64,000 nucleotides of DNA from positions 62,001 through 126,000 of the forward strand of contig NZ_JAEFDB010000003.1 of NCBI RefSeq assembly GCF_016126015.1, given 5' to 3'. Position numbers and translations under genes: made by a program. This document shows positions 35,922 to 45,539 of the stretch, piece by piece; position 1 is the first letter of the stretch, and each line of letters starts with the position of its first letter. The stretch is from Capnocytophaga periodontitidis. Its GTDB lineage: Bacteria > Bacteroidota > Bacteroidia > Flavobacteriales > Flavobacteriaceae. The notes beneath the pieces were generated by a model. It saw nothing but the letters and a program-made list of their open reading frames with translations, did no database searches and was not told the origin of the DNA.

Positions 35922-36323
35922 ATGGCAAAACAAAATGCAAAAAATGCAAAAGTCTCTAAAAAGAGAAAAGTAGTCGTTGAGTCTGTTGGCGAAGCTCACG
36001 TTTCAGCTACTTTCAACAACGTTATCATTTCTCTTACCAATAAAAAAGGAGATGTAATTGCTTGGTCGTCAGCAGGTAAAATGGGCTTCAGAGGCTCTAA
36101 GAAAAATACCCCTTACGCCGCACAAGTAGCCGCCGAAGATGCTGCTAAAGTAGCTTTCGACGCCGGTCTTAAAAAAGTAAAAGTATACGTAAAAGGTCCA
36201 GGTAACGGTAGAGAATCCGCTATCCGCACTATCCACAACGCTGGTATCGAAGTAACTGAAATTATCGACGTTACTCCCCTTCCTCACAACGGATGCCGCC
36301 CTCCTAAAAAACGTAGAGTATAA
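35922..36323 (+). CDS. rpsK: 30S ribosomal protein S11
   Basis: S11 of 133 residues ([40 protein letters not shown]-type end). Standard length; a short hairpin-bearing gap follows before rpsD. Confidence 0.98.
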   Translation: MAKQNAKNAKVSKKRKVVVESVGEAHVSATFNNVIISLTNKKGDVIAWSSAGKMGFRGSKKNTPYAAQVAAEDAAKVAFDAGLKKVKVYVKGPGNGRESAIRTIHNAGIEVTEIIDVTPLPHNGCRPPKKRRV

Positions 36324-36340
36324 TTTAATATAACAAGTAA

Positions 36341-36389
36341 GAAAGGTGAGTTGTTATCGAAGGAATGCCTTAATTCATAACTGCCTTTC
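36341..36389 (+). promoter_or_regulatory. Hairpin in the rpsK-rpsD gap
   Basis: GAAAGG (36341-36346) pairs with CCTTTC (36384-36389) and GTTAT (36353-36357) with ATAAC (36377-36381), with internal mismatches. S4 autoregulates its synthesis in other bacteria by binding a structured leader, so this is a possible S4 site; the structure is only moderately strong. Confidence 0.35.
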
Positions 36390-36406
36390 ATTTTAAACAA
36401 TTCAAA

Positions 36407-37012
36407 ATGGCAAGATATACAGGACCAAAAACTAAAATAGCTCGTAAATTTGGTGAAGCTATCTTCGGAGATGATAAATCTTTTGAAAGAAAAAACTATC
36501 CTCCCGGACAACACGGCTTGGCTCGCCGTAGAGCAAAACGCTCTGAATACGCCACCCAGCTACAAGAAAAACAAAAAGCTAAATATACTTATGGAATCCT
36601 CGAAAAACAATTCCATAACCTATATGAAAAAGCTAAAAGAAGTAAACACATCACCGGTGAGGTACTTCTTCAACTTTGCGAATCTCGCTTAGACAACGTC
36701 GTATACCGTATGGGTATCGCTCCTACTCGTAGCGCCGCACGCCAATTGGTGTCTCACCGCCACATCACCGTAAACGGAGAAATCGTAAATATCCCATCTT
36801 ACTCACTTAAACCTGGCGATGTAGTAGGCGTTCGCGAAAAATCAAAATCTTTAAGCGTGATCGAAAATTCATTGGCCGCTCACAGCACCGTATACGAATG
36901 GATCACTTGGAACCCTGAAAAATTAGAAGGTACTTTCGTAGCTGTACCTCAACGTATTCAGATTCCTGAAAATATTAAAGAACAGTTAATCGTAGAGTTG
37001 TACTCTAAATAA
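36407..37012 (+). CDS. rpsD: 30S ribosomal protein S4
   Basis: S4 of 201 residues with the S4 RNA-binding domain ([35 protein letters not shown]). It is a primary 16S-binding protein. It lacks the N-terminal cysteine zinc motif of some S4 proteins. Confidence 0.98.
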   Translation: MARYTGPKTKIARKFGEAIFGDDKSFERKNYPPGQHGLARRRAKRSEYATQLQEKQKAKYTYGILEKQFHNLYEKAKRSKHITGEVLLQLCESRLDNVVYRMGIAPTRSAARQLVSHRHITVNGEIVNIPSYSLKPGDVVGVREKSKSLSVIENSLAAHSTVYEWITWNPEKLEGTFVAVPQRIQIPENIKEQLIVELYSK

Positions 37013-37039
37013 TAAATAAAAAAAGACAGCAGTCAAAAT

Positions 37040-38032
37040 ATGGCATTATTTAACTTTCAAAAACCAGATAAAGTTATAATGATTGAATCATCTGATTTCG
37101 AAGGGCGATTTGAATTTCGCCCTTTGGAACCAGGATATGGTTTAACTATAGGTAACGCATTGCGCAGAGTTATGCTCTCCTCCCTCGAAGGTTTCGCTAT
37201 TACCTCTGTGAAATTTGATAAAGTAGACCACGAATTTTCTACTATACCAGGCGTGAGAGAAGACGTAACCGAAATCATTCTCAACTTGAAACAAGTTCGC
37301 TTCAAACGCCAAGTCGAAGATGTAGAAAATGAAACAGCTACCATTACTGTTTCTGGTAAAAAACAATTGACTGCCGGTGATTTTCAAAAAACTCTTTCAG
37401 GTTTTCAAGTGCTAAACCCTGATTTGGTGATTTGCAATATGGAAACTTCCGCCGCCTTTACTATGGAAATTACCATTGAAAAAGGTCGTGGATACGTGTC
37501 CGCCGAAGAAAACGCAAAACCAAACGCCGCTATAGGAGTCATCGCTACCGATTCAATCTTTACTCCTATCAAAAACGTGAAATACACCGTTGAAAATTAT
37601 CGTGTTGAACAAAAAACTGACTACGAAAAATTAGTCTTCGAAATTAAAACCGACGGTTCCATCCACCCTAAACAAGCTCTTACTGAAGCAGCTAAAACCC
37701 TCATCCATCACTTTATGCTCTTCTCCGACGAGAGAATTACCCTCGAAGCCGATGAAGTAGCCCAAACCGATGCTTACGACGAGGAATCATTACACATGCG
37801 TCAGTTGCTCAAAACTAAATTGGTAGACATGGACCTTTCAGTGCGCGCTCTCAACTGCTTGAAAGCCGCCGAAGTAGAAACATTAGGCGACTTAGTATCA
37901 TTCAACAAAGCCGATTTGATGAAATTTAGAAACTTCGGTAAAAAATCCCTCATCGAACTCGACGAATTAGTGGCTAACAAAGGTTTGGTGTTCGGTATGG
38001 ATACCTCAAAGTATAAATTGGATAAAGATTAA
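37040..38032 (+). CDS. rpoA: RNA polymerase alpha subunit
   Basis: Alpha of 330 residues: the dimerisation domain ([20 protein letters not shown]) and, after a linker near residue 235, the C-terminal domain with [20 protein letters not shown] and [18 protein letters not shown]. Standard length and domain order. Confidence 0.98.
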   Translation: MALFNFQKPDKVIMIESSDFEGRFEFRPLEPGYGLTIGNALRRVMLSSLEGFAITSVKFDKVDHEFSTIPGVREDVTEIILNLKQVRFKRQVEDVENETATITVSGKKQLTAGDFQKTLSGFQVLNPDLVICNMETSAAFTMEITIEKGRGYVSAEENAKPNAAIGVIATDSIFTPIKNVKYTVENYRVEQKTDYEKLVFEIKTDGSIHPKQALTEAAKTLIHHFMLFSDERITLEADEVAQTDAYDEESLHMRQLLKTKLVDMDLSVRALNCLKAAEVETLGDLVSFNKADLMKFRNFGKKSLIELDELVANKGLVFGMDTSKYKLDKD

Positions 38033-38063
38033 CTCGCTCTTGCGATATTTTAACTAAGGAAAA

Positions 38064-38591
38064 ATGAGACACGGAAATAAAATTAATCATTTAGGAAGAA
38101 AATCTGCTCATAGAAATTCAATGCTCGCCAATATGGCTTGCTCTCTTATCGAGCATAAACGAATCAATACCACCTTGGCAAAAGCAAAAGCTCTAAAACT
38201 TTTTGTAGAGCCATTGGTAACTAAATCTAAAGAAGATACTACTCACAATCGTCGTATCGCTTTTAGTAAATTGCGCAACAAATACGCTGTAACCGAACTC
38301 TTCAAAGAAGTAGCAGTAAAAGTAGGCGACCGCCCAGGTGGATACACTCGTATCATCAAATTAGGAAATCGTTTAGGCGATAACGCCGAAATGGCTATGA
38401 TTGAGTTTGTAGACTACAACACTACTTACAACGTAGCTAATAAAGCAGCTAAAAAGAAAACTACTCGTCGTGGTAGAAAAAAAGCAACTGAAGAAACTGC
38501 AACTGAAGCAAAAGCTGAAGTTAAATCTGAAGTGAAGTCTCAGGTTAAATCTGAAGCAAAATCTGAGGTTAAAGCTGAAACAGCTGAATAA
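38064..38591 (+). CDS. rplQ: 50S ribosomal protein L17 with repetitive tail
   Basis: The L17 core ([40 protein letters not shown]) takes about 125 residues. It is followed by an Ala/Glu/Lys tail of repeated [19 protein letters not shown] units, giving 175 residues. The tail is low-complexity and probably disordered; its length may vary between strains. Confidence 0.97.
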   Translation: MRHGNKINHLGRKSAHRNSMLANMACSLIEHKRINTTLAKAKALKLFVEPLVTKSKEDTTHNRRIAFSKLRNKYAVTELFKEVAVKVGDRPGGYTRIIKLGNRLGDNAEMAMIEFVDYNTTYNVANKAAKKKTTRRGRKKATEETATEAKAEVKSEVKSQVKSEAKSEVKAETAE

Positions 38592-38619
38592 TTGCAATTA
38601 TTTAAGTTAATAAAAATAA

Positions 38620-38647
38620 GGAGGTTTGCCACGGCAAGCCTCTTTCG
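38620..38647 (+). terminator. Terminator of the ribosomal cluster
   Basis: GAGGTTTGCC (38621-38630) pairs with GGCAAGCCTC (38633-38642), followed by TTTCGTTTT. It lies 29 bases after the rplQ stop. Confidence 0.75.
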
Positions 38648-38660
38648 TTTTCTAAATAAA

Positions 38661-38692
38661 TTTGGCAGAATAGATTATATTTCATACCTTTG
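38661..38692 (+). promoter_or_regulatory. Promoter of the YceI lipoprotein gene
   Basis: TTTG (38661-38664), a 20-base spacer and TACCTTTG (38685-38692). The start at 38712 is 19 bases downstream. Confidence 0.65.
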
Positions 38693-38711
38693 CCCAATTA
38701 ATGACTTAAAA

Positions 38712-39392
38712 ATGAAATCACTAATGAAAAAAATCGTCTTGAGCTTAGCTGTTATAGCAAGCATTGCACTCGTGAGTTGTAACAATACAAATACTCAACA
38801 AAGTACTGAAACAACTACCCCTACTACCGATCAAACTACTGCACCTGAAGCTACTCAAGTATCTACTTTTGCTTACTCAGTTGATCCTACTTCAGTAGTA
38901 GAATGGGTGGGTAGCAAACCTGCAGGTAAACACAAGGGTACCGTAAATGTTACCAAAGGCGGTGTAAATGTAGAGAATGGTGCTATTACCAAAGCTGAGT
39001 TCGTGTTGGATATGAATACTATCACAGTACTCGACCTCCAAGCAGGCAAAGGTAAAGAAGACCTCGAAGCTCACCTTAAAGGTACTGATCCTGAAAAAGT
39101 AGACCATTTCTTCAATGTGAAAGATTTCCCAACAGCTTCTTTTGTATTCAAGAAATTCGATGGTAAAAACCTTACTGGTGACCTTACTATCAAAGGTAAA
39201 ACTAAAGAAGTGTCTTTCCCTGCTACTGTTACTGTTACCGATAACGAAGTGAGCATCGTTTCTCAACCCTTCAAAATCAATCGTGTAGATTTTGGAGTGA
39301 ACTATGGTTCTAAATCAGTGTTTGATGATTTAAAAGATAAATTTATCAACGATGATGTAGAGTTAGTAGTAAAAGCTAAGGCTACCAAGTAA
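38712..39392 (+). CDS. YceI-family lipoprotein
   Basis: The start MKSLMKKIVLSLAVIASIAL at 38712 is chosen because the longer frame runs through the promoter. A lipobox ALVSC (Cys23) is followed by a Thr-rich linker and a YceI domain (VEWVGSKPAGKHKGTVNVTK; GDLTIKGKTKEVSFPATVTV). YceI proteins are lipocalin-like barrels that bind isoprenoid lipids in the periplasm. Here a lipid anchor would hold it at a membrane. Confidence 0.88.
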   Translation: MKSLMKKIVLSLAVIASIALVSCNNTNTQQSTETTTPTTDQTTAPEATQVSTFAYSVDPTSVVEWVGSKPAGKHKGTVNVTKGGVNVENGAITKAEFVLDMNTITVLDLQAGKGKEDLEAHLKGTDPEKVDHFFNVKDFPTASFVFKKFDGKNLTGDLTIKGKTKEVSFPATVTVTDNEVSIVSQPFKINRVDFGVNYGSKSVFDDLKDKFINDDVELVVKAKATK

Positions 39393-39410
39393 AAATTCTT
39401 TTCATAAATA

Positions 39411-39437
39411 AAAGGCAGTTGCTACCAACTGCCTTTT
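39411..39437. terminator. Terminator of the YceI gene
   Basis: AAAGGCAGTTG pairs with CAACTGCCTTT around CTAC and is followed by TT. It ends 12 bases before the next gene start. Confidence 0.75.
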
Positions 39438-39449
39438 TCTATTATTCTT

Positions 39450-40703
39450 ATGGTTGAACCTATTTCTATAATTATTATCCTTACTACGCTGGCACTTTCA
39501 GCCTTCTTTTCGGGCTTTGAAATAGCATACGTATCGTCTAACAAAGTACACTTAGAAATCCTCAAAAAGCAAGAGGGTGTGATTGCCAACGTGCTTACTA
39601 AACTCACCCGAAAGCCCTCTAAACTGTTGGCTACTATGCTCGTGGGTAACAATGTGGCTTTGGTAGTCTACGGTTTTGAAATGGGCAAGGTGATGACTGC
39701 CCTCTTGCCCGAATTCTTCCAAAATGTGCTTTGGCATACTATAATCTCTACCCTTATCATCCTCATTACAGCAGAGTTTATGCCTAAAGTATTCTGCCAA
39801 ATTTATGCTAATCAGTTGTTGAAAATATTTGCTATTCCTGCTTATTTTTTCTACCTACTGTTTTATCCGCTTTCCAGCTTTGTAATGTGGATTTCCGATT
39901 TTGTACTGCGCGTGTTCTTCAAAACAAAAGGCGATTACGTGCCTCTTTCATTCACTAAAGTAGAATTAGTAGACTACATCTCTGAACAACTGGAAAATGT
40001 GCCTAAAAAAGAAGAAATGGATAGTGAAGTGCAGATGTTCCAAAACGCTTTAGAGTTTTCGGGAGTAAAAGCGCGTGAGATAATGATACCCCGCACCGAA
40101 ATAGTAGCTGTAGAACTCAACGAATCTATTGAAAATCTGATTGCTACTTTTGTCTCTTCGGGATTTTCTAAAATATTGATATACAACGAAAATATCGATG
40201 ATATTTTGGGCTATGTACACTCGTTTGATATGTTCAAAAAACCTAAAAATATCAAAGAGGTACTCATTCCTATCGTGAATATCCCTGAAACTATTCAAAT
40301 AAACGAAGTGTTGAATCTCCTTACCCGTAAGCGCAAAAGTATGGCTGTAGTACTCGATGAATATGGCGGTACTTCAGGGATTGTAACCTTAGAAGATATT
40401 GTAGAAGAACTCTTTGGCGAAATTGAAGACGAACACGACAAAGATAAGTTTATAGAGGAACAACTATCGGAAACTGAATACCTATTTTCAGCGCGTTTAG
40501 AGGTGGAATACCTCAATGAGACATATCATTTAGAAATTCCTGAAAGTGAAGAATACGAGACCTTAGGAGGCTTTATTGTGCTTCACAATGAAGGAATCCC
40601 TACCCAAGGTGAAAAGATAGAAATTTCTCCATTTACTTTTGTAATTGAAGCTTGTTCCCAAACCAAAATAGAAACTGTAAGATTGATAGTAAACAACGAA
40701 TAA
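39450..40703 (+). CDS. CNNM/CBS-domain membrane protein (CorC/HlyC family)
   Basis: The 417-residue protein has a CNNM membrane domain with four segments (LALSAFFSGFEIAYVSSNKV; ATMLVGNNVALVVYGFE), a CBS pair (IMIPRTEIVAVELNESIENL; AVVLDEYGGTSGIVTLEDIV) and a CorC_HlyC C-terminal domain (LGGFIVLHNEGIPTQGEKI). Relatives export Mg2+ or Co2+, and the Flavobacterium gliding protein GldE has the same layout. Which applies here cannot be told. Confidence 0.9.
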   Translation: MVEPISIIIILTTLALSAFFSGFEIAYVSSNKVHLEILKKQEGVIANVLTKLTRKPSKLLATMLVGNNVALVVYGFEMGKVMTALLPEFFQNVLWHTIISTLIILITAEFMPKVFCQIYANQLLKIFAIPAYFFYLLFYPLSSFVMWISDFVLRVFFKTKGDYVPLSFTKVELVDYISEQLENVPKKEEMDSEVQMFQNALEFSGVKAREIMIPRTEIVAVELNESIENLIATFVSSGFSKILIYNENIDDILGYVHSFDMFKKPKNIKEVLIPIVNIPETIQINEVLNLLTRKRKSMAVVLDEYGGTSGIVTLEDIVEELFGEIEDEHDKDKFIEEQLSETEYLFSARLEVEYLNETYHLEIPESEEYETLGGFIVLHNEGIPTQGEKIEISPFTFVIEACSQTKIETVRLIVNNE

Positions 40704-40722
40704 TTATCAATTGTTATCAATT

Positions 40723-40756
40723 AAAAAAAGACTCTCCCTTTCGGAAGAGCCTTTTT
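40723..40756. terminator. Terminator of the CNNM/CBS gene
   Basis: AAAAAAAGACTCTCC and GAAGAGCCTTTTTT form a stem with A and T runs, 20 bases past the stop at 40703. Confidence 0.7.
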
Positions 40757-41338
40757 TCACAATGCATATAAATACTACTACTAACTCCAAAATTAATACT
40801 TTTAAGCTAATAAAAATTTTATGAACTTAAAAGTATTTGTTTTTTCCATAAAATTTTGTCCTATAAATAGCTTAATAAATGATCTTTTTCAGTAATTTAT
40901 TTTTTTTCAATTTCTGCTTTAATGATAATGTTTCTTATAGTAAGCAATTTTGATTAACAATTAGCAATCTCTGTTTCTCAAAATCTTGTTTTCAATGAAA
41001 TAATCTTTATCTAACAATGTTTCTTATAGCAATTTTTCAGTAATTTTGTTTAATTCAGTTTTTTCAAGCAATTTTCAGTATAATCATTTATTATGATTTA
41101 AATGCACTTGTAAGCTTTACTAACATCCCGTCTGTCAAACTTACGCTTACTATATAGAAAATAGTGTGCCAAAAATGGAAAGTCTATCTGTTTTACGTAT
41201 AAGTTGCTTATTATCAGTGTTAAATAAAGTTTTGATACTTCGTGCCAAAAAATGAAGTTACAGTTTTTTGTATATACGCTACACGGAAATTTTGTATAAC
41301 TTTCTCATTTTACACGTTGTTAGCTCATACTTCTTCTC
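40757..41338. other. 582-base A+T-rich non-coding region
   Basis: No supported gene. It has a perfect 12-bp inverted repeat, AATACTTTTAAG (40795-40806) with CTTAAAAGTATT (40826-40837), and irregular direct repeats: AATGTTTCTTATAG near 40928 and 41016, TTTTCAGTAAT near 40889 and 41034, GTGCCAAAAA near 41165 and 41243. Spacing is irregular, so it is not a CRISPR array. It may hold an unrecognised RNA or decayed DNA. Confidence 0.5.
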
Positions 41339-42640
41339 TTAAAAATCTACGGTTACGCCTAATTTTTTAGCAATAATGCCATTGATATACTCTGAAAGAG
41401 CAGGGATTTTTACGCTTTCTAACACGGTATTTGCAAAAGCATACGTGAGTAGGGCAGCCGCTTCTTTTTTGCCTATGCCTCGTGTTTGCAAATAGAATAA
41501 GGAGTCTGCGCTGAGAGAGCCTACGGTACAACCGTGCGAACACTTCACATCATCGGCGAAGATTTCGAGTTGGGGCTTGGTGTATACCGTTGCCTTATCG
41601 GAGAGAAGGATATTGTCGTTCTGCTGATAAGCATTCGTTTTCTGGGCGATTTGCTCCACCATTATCTTACCGTTGAACACATTGGTGGCTTCATCACTTA
41701 CGATACTCTTATAATCCTGATGACTCTCGCAATTAGGGCAAGCGTGGTTCACTAGCGTATAATGGTCGGTGTGTTGTGTGCCTTTGAGGATGCTCAACCC
41801 TTTGAGGGTAGATTCTAAATGCTCGCCTTGGTGATAGAAATTGAGGTTGTTGCGAGTGAGTGTCCCCCCAAACGAGAAAGTATGTACGCTGGCGTGGCTA
41901 TTTGCTTCTTGCGAAATATAGGTGTTATCAATAAGGGAAGCAGTAAGACTATCGTTTTGCAATTTGTAATAGTCGAGGAAAGCCTCTTTGGCTACAAATA
42001 CCTCGGTTACTGCATTGGTAAGGATAGCCGTAGCTGTATCCGATAGGTTTTGGTGTACTTCAATGACTTTGAGCTGTGCATTCTCGTCCACAGCAATAAT
42101 ATTGCGCGGTTGGTAGCAAGTGGTTTCTCTTCTATCGTTGAAATACAACAGCTGTATGGGTTTATCTACTATTTTTCCTTTAGGTACTTCTATATAGAGC
42201 CCTTCTGAGGCAAAAGCCGTGTTGAGGGCTGTGAATATATCGCCTTTTTCGGTATTGGTGTTGAAGTATTTTTTGATAAAGGCTTCTCCACCCTTGTGTA
42301 GTGCCTCTAATAGAGGGCTAATAGTCGCGCCTGCAATCTCTTTGCTTGACATTTCGGGGCAGTAATAGCCGTTTACAAACACAAGCTGATAACAATCCGC
42401 GATAGCGTACTTGTGTAATACTTCGGGAGAGAGGGTTGTTTTATTGTGAATAGGTTGCCACAAACTGTAATCAGTAGCTTGGAGGTTAGAGAGTGAAGTG
42501 TATTTCCACGCTTCTACTTTCTTATGTGGGAAACCTTTTTCGGCAAAGAAACTAAGGGCTTCTTTGCGAATGTTTTTTAATATATCGTCTTTATGTGGGA
42601 ACGCCTCGAAGGCAGCAACCCATTTTTCTTTTAAATTCAT
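41339..42640 (-). CDS. sufD: Fe-S cluster assembly protein SufD
   Basis: SufD of 433 residues with the beta-helix core (NAVTEVFVAKEAFLDYYKLQ) and the C-terminal motif CSHGCTVGSLSADSLFYLQT RG-type region (KCSHGC with the conserved Cys and His). It joins SufB and SufC in the scaffold complex that builds Fe-S clusters. Its start lies 4 bases after the Imm26-like gene, so it is translated from a transcript that also carries sufC. Confidence 0.95.
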   Translation of the reverse strand: MNLKEKWVAAFEAFPHKDDILKNIRKEALSFFAEKGFPHKKVEAWKYTSLSNLQATDYSLWQPIHNKTTLSPEVLHKYAIADCYQLVFVNGYYCPEMSSKEIAGATISPLLEALHKGGEAFIKKYFNTNTEKGDIFTALNTAFASEGLYIEVPKGKIVDKPIQLLYFNDRRETTCYQPRNIIAVDENAQLKVIEVHQNLSDTATAILTNAVTEVFVAKEAFLDYYKLQNDSLTASLIDNTYISQEANSHASVHTFSFGGTLTRNNLNFYHQGEHLESTLKGLSILKGTQHTDHYTLVNHACPNCESHQDYKSIVSDEATNVFNGKIMVEQIAQKTNAYQQNDNILLSDKATVYTKPQLEIFADDVKCSHGCTVGSLSADSLFYLQTRGIGKKEAAALLTYAFANTVLESVKIPALSEYINGIIAKKLGVTVDF

Positions 42641-42644
42641 CTTC

Positions 42645-43814
42645 TTAATCTTTTAATTCATTTGGTAAGGGTATTGTGTATAACTTCTTGCAATTTGCGG
42701 CATAGCTTGCTGTAGGGTCAAGTCCGAAAATTGTAAGGATTTCATCTTTGATAGCTTTGTTGAAAGGAGCACGCAAATCTCTATCACACCAGCATAAGTC
42801 ATCGCCACTGAGCATTTGTGCTAAACGATGTTTTCTATACATCTGTGGTGAAATACCATTTCCTCTATTGTTATAATCCAAATTATCGGTGAGTGTTTTG
42901 AGTTTTCCGACTCTTTCATCAAAGGCGGCTTCACTCATTCCTAATTGTATCAATCCCCATTGCAAAAAATATTTAGGACCGCCGTATAACATAAATCCAT
43001 CATCTTCAAAGTTGATAGGGAAGTCGTATTCTTCATCGGGGATAGGAGCGTTGCCTATAATTTCATATTCGCCATAGAACAAATTGTTGTCCATCATCAC
43101 GTTAGAGGGCATTGTTTTCTGCTGTTGCAATACTTCTATAGCTACATTTTTAGTATCGGAAGCGTATACAAAGAACTGTATCATCACAGGTCGACCGAAA
43201 AGAAATCTCCAAAAGTGGTTTTCGGGGATCATATTTTCTTTTTGAACCTTATAGATATCTAAAACCACTCTGCCAAATCCGTATTGGGTGCGATTGAGTT
43301 TAAAACAGAAGATATCGCCTTTTTTGAATTTTACGTGCTTGCGTTTCTGTTGTTTAAATTCGGCTATTTCCTCTAAATGATTTGCTGGTGATTGAGCTAT
43401 AAAATCAGCTATTTGCTGTGGGATAGAGGTTTGCTTTCTATCGGAAGGCTTTTCCCAAAAAGTATCGTAAAAAGTGATTTCGGAGGTGTAGCTCGTTATT
43501 GCCAAGCGGTCATTTTTGATTTCTACCCACACGCCAATAGGGGTGCGTTTTTCAAAATGATTGGCTTGCAAAGGCACTTCTTTACCTTTTTGGGTTTTAG
43601 GTAACAATATTTTGCGGTTGCGTGTTGCTTCCTCGTACTGTTTTTCAATATACTTTTCCTTTGTGGAGATGATTTGCCTTTTGATGATATCGCCGTCAAA
43701 ATACAATATGCTCTCAGGGCGGTGTTTGTCGCCTGCCAATAAAACCCTATCCCAATGAGGTAATATAGGGTCTAAACCTACGTATTTGCGTTGTTCGTTG
43801 TTGAGTTCAAACAT
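42645..43814 (-). CDS. Imm26-like immunity-family protein inside the suf operon
   Basis: The 389-residue protein has an Imm26-like domain in its middle: HVKFKKGDIFCFKLNRTQYG, then FGRVVLDIYKV, LFGRPVMIQFFVYASDT and a C-terminal YEIIGNAPIPDEEYDFP. Imm26 proteins are predicted to neutralise polymorphic toxins. The flanks (residues 1-130 and 280-389) are not recognised. It stands 4 bases before sufD and 41 bases after the gene at 43856, between sufC and sufD, where no such gene belongs. Confidence 0.7.
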   Translation of the reverse strand: MFELNNEQRKYVGLDPILPHWDRVLLAGDKHRPESILYFDGDIIKRQIISTKEKYIEKQYEEATRNRKILLPKTQKGKEVPLQANHFEKRTPIGVWVEIKNDRLAITSYTSEITFYDTFWEKPSDRKQTSIPQQIADFIAQSPANHLEEIAEFKQQKRKHVKFKKGDIFCFKLNRTQYGFGRVVLDIYKVQKENMIPENHFWRFLFGRPVMIQFFVYASDTKNVAIEVLQQQKTMPSNVMMDNNLFYGEYEIIGNAPIPDEEYDFPINFEDDGFMLYGGPKYFLQWGLIQLGMSEAAFDERVGKLKTLTDNLDYNNRGNGISPQMYRKHRLAQMLSGDDLCWCDRDLRAPFNKAIKDEILTIFGLDPTASYAANCKKLYTIPLPNELKD

Positions 43815-43855
43815 ACCGATTTGTCAATTTGTCGATTTGCTAATTAGCACATTGG

Positions 43856-44716
43856 CTAATTTTCTAATTTACTAATGAGCCAATGGTATATAGGATTACT
43901 TTGTTTATCTACTTCGGTATATCCTCCTATCAGCTGACCGTTGTGGTAGTTGAGTTCGTCAATATCGCTTACTAAAAACTCTTCTACCTCATCTTGATAA
44001 GGTTCAAAACCTTTGAAAATGATTTCGTCTTCCACTGTGAGGGTACTGACATCAAAAATGTAATGCCGATTGCAGTACATATCGGTAATCAGTATTTTGT
44101 CACCTTTGAAAGGTTGTGCTACGGCTCCCCAATCCTCAGAGAAATGGTGCTTTTTGAGCGTTTTTAGCGATGGATAACTCATTACATAAAGCTCTGCCTC
44201 GTAGAAATTGGTGAATACAGCTTCTTTTTCACTGAGCATACAGCAGAAATCTACATCGTTAGGCAATTGTTTGGCGACTTTTAGTTTTTCGTTTTCAAAA
44301 GATAGCAGATAGCTCATACAGCCGTTTTGTCCGCCATAGAAAGTGATAACTACCTTGTTGTTAGGTAATGCTTTCAGCTCTATATTAGCATCGTAGATTT
44401 CGTCATCCATAGGCATAGAAGCCAATGCCTTCTCTTGTAAATCATACGCCCATACGGTGATATGTTCAGCATCGTGGCGCTGGGCAAGCCAAATTTGCTG
44501 GCGATCTATCGCTAATAAAGCCCCAACAATAGGTTTATTTATTTCCCAAAGCAGTTCTTTTTCAAAAGTGTAGAGCGAAAATCCTTCTGACTCATTGCAT
44601 ACGCCTATTTGCTGATGTTCATAGTCAATAGCAAAGATGTCTTTTCTTTTTAAGAACTGAAATGTCTCAGGCAACAAAGGGTTTGTTAAGGTTTCTGTGT
44701 ATTTTTCAATAAGCAT
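43856..44716 (-). CDS. Hypothetical protein, beta-propeller-like
   Basis: The 286-residue protein is beta-rich with repeated strands such as IFAIDYEHQQIGVCNESEGF, KVVITFYGGQNGCMSYLLSF and GDKILITDMYCNRHYIFDVS, in the style of a WD/PQQ-like propeller. No signal peptide. The last codons (ISKLEN) and stop are formed by a degenerate GCTAATTTG-type repeat. It lies 15 bases after sufC in the same direction. No function is recognised. Confidence 0.6.
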   Translation of the reverse strand: MLIEKYTETLTNPLLPETFQFLKRKDIFAIDYEHQQIGVCNESEGFSLYTFEKELLWEINKPIVGALLAIDRQQIWLAQRHDAEHITVWAYDLQEKALASMPMDDEIYDANIELKALPNNKVVITFYGGQNGCMSYLLSFENEKLKVAKQLPNDVDFCCMLSEKEAVFTNFYEAELYVMSYPSLKTLKKHHFSEDWGAVAQPFKGDKILITDMYCNRHYIFDVSTLTVEDEIIFKGFEPYQDEVEEFLVSDIDELNYHNGQLIGGYTEVDKQSNPIYHWLISKLEN

Positions 44717-44731
44717 AACCGTAATTCATCA

Positions 44732-45472
44732 TTATCCTTTCAACCAATCATAACCTTTGGCTTCCAATTCTAAGGCGAGGTTTTTGTCGCCTGTTTTTAC
44801 GATTTTACCATCGGAAAGCACGTGAACATAATCGGGGACGATGTAGTCTAAAAGGCGTTGGTAGTGGGTGATAACGAGCACTGCATTGTTTTCGTTTTTG
44901 AGTTTGTTCACGCCATTAGCGACAATGCGGAGGGCATCGATATCGAGACCAGAGTCGGTTTCGTCGAGGATAGCAATTTTGGGTTCGAGCATAGCCATTT
45001 GGAAGATTTCGTTGCGTTTCTTCTCACCGCCAGAAAATCCTTGGTTAAGGGAGCGAGAGAGAAAATCGGGGTTTATTTCTAAAAGGGCTGCTTTTTCGCG
45101 TATTTTTTTGAGGAGTTCGGCAGCAGGCATATCAGGGAGTCCTTTTGCTTTGCGACTCTCATTGATAGCTGTTTTGATGAAGTTCGTTACAGATATACCA
45201 GGGATTTCCACTGGGTATTGGAAAGACATAAAGATACCTTTGTGAGCGCGCTCTTCGGGGGCATCTTCTAATAGACTTTCGCCTTCTAAGAGGATATCAC
45301 CCTCGGTTACCTCGAAGTTTTCGTTGCCTGAAATTACCGAAGAGAGAGTGGATTTTCCGGCTCCGTTAGGTCCCATAATAGCGTGAACTTCACCTGCTTT
45401 TATTTCTAAGTCAATCCCCTTGAGGATTTCTTTGCCGTCCACACCAGCGTGGAGATTTTTTATTATTAACAT
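44732..45472 (-). CDS. sufC: Fe-S cluster assembly ATPase SufC
   Basis: SufC of 246 residues with Walker A GPNGAGKST, the signature SGGEKKRNEI, Walker B IAILDETDSGLD and the switch His in VITHYQRLL. It is the ATPase of the SufBCD scaffold. sufB, which normally precedes it, is not upstream here: a DUF6348 gene is. A possible -7 element CAAAATTA lies at 45527. Confidence 0.96.
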   Translation of the reverse strand: MLIIKNLHAGVDGKEILKGIDLEIKAGEVHAIMGPNGAGKSTLSSVISGNENFEVTEGDILLEGESLLEDAPEERAHKGIFMSFQYPVEIPGISVTNFIKTAINESRKAKGLPDMPAAELLKKIREKAALLEINPDFLSRSLNQGFSGGEKKRNEIFQMAMLEPKIAILDETDSGLDIDALRIVANGVNKLKNENNAVLVITHYQRLLDYIVPDYVHVLSDGKIVKTGDKNLALELEAKGYDWLKG

Positions 45473-45526
45473 TTTAATTGAGTTTAGCGTTAAGGGCGCA
45501 AAGTTCCGATATTATTTTGAATTATG

Positions 45527-45534
45527 CAAAATTA
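45527..45534 (-). promoter_or_regulatory. Possible -7 element upstream of sufC
   Basis: CAAAATTA (TAATTTTG on the minus strand), 55 bases before the sufC start. No clear -33 element. Confidence 0.35.
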
Positions 45535-45539
45535 GGCGC

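Noticed and set aside
38892-39266. 124-residue frame antisense to the YceI gene
   Set aside because: The YceI frame is clearly real and this one has no family resemblance.
40757-41338. Direct repeats near sufD considered as a CRISPR array
   Set aside because: Repeat spacing and length are irregular and the copies are poorly matched.
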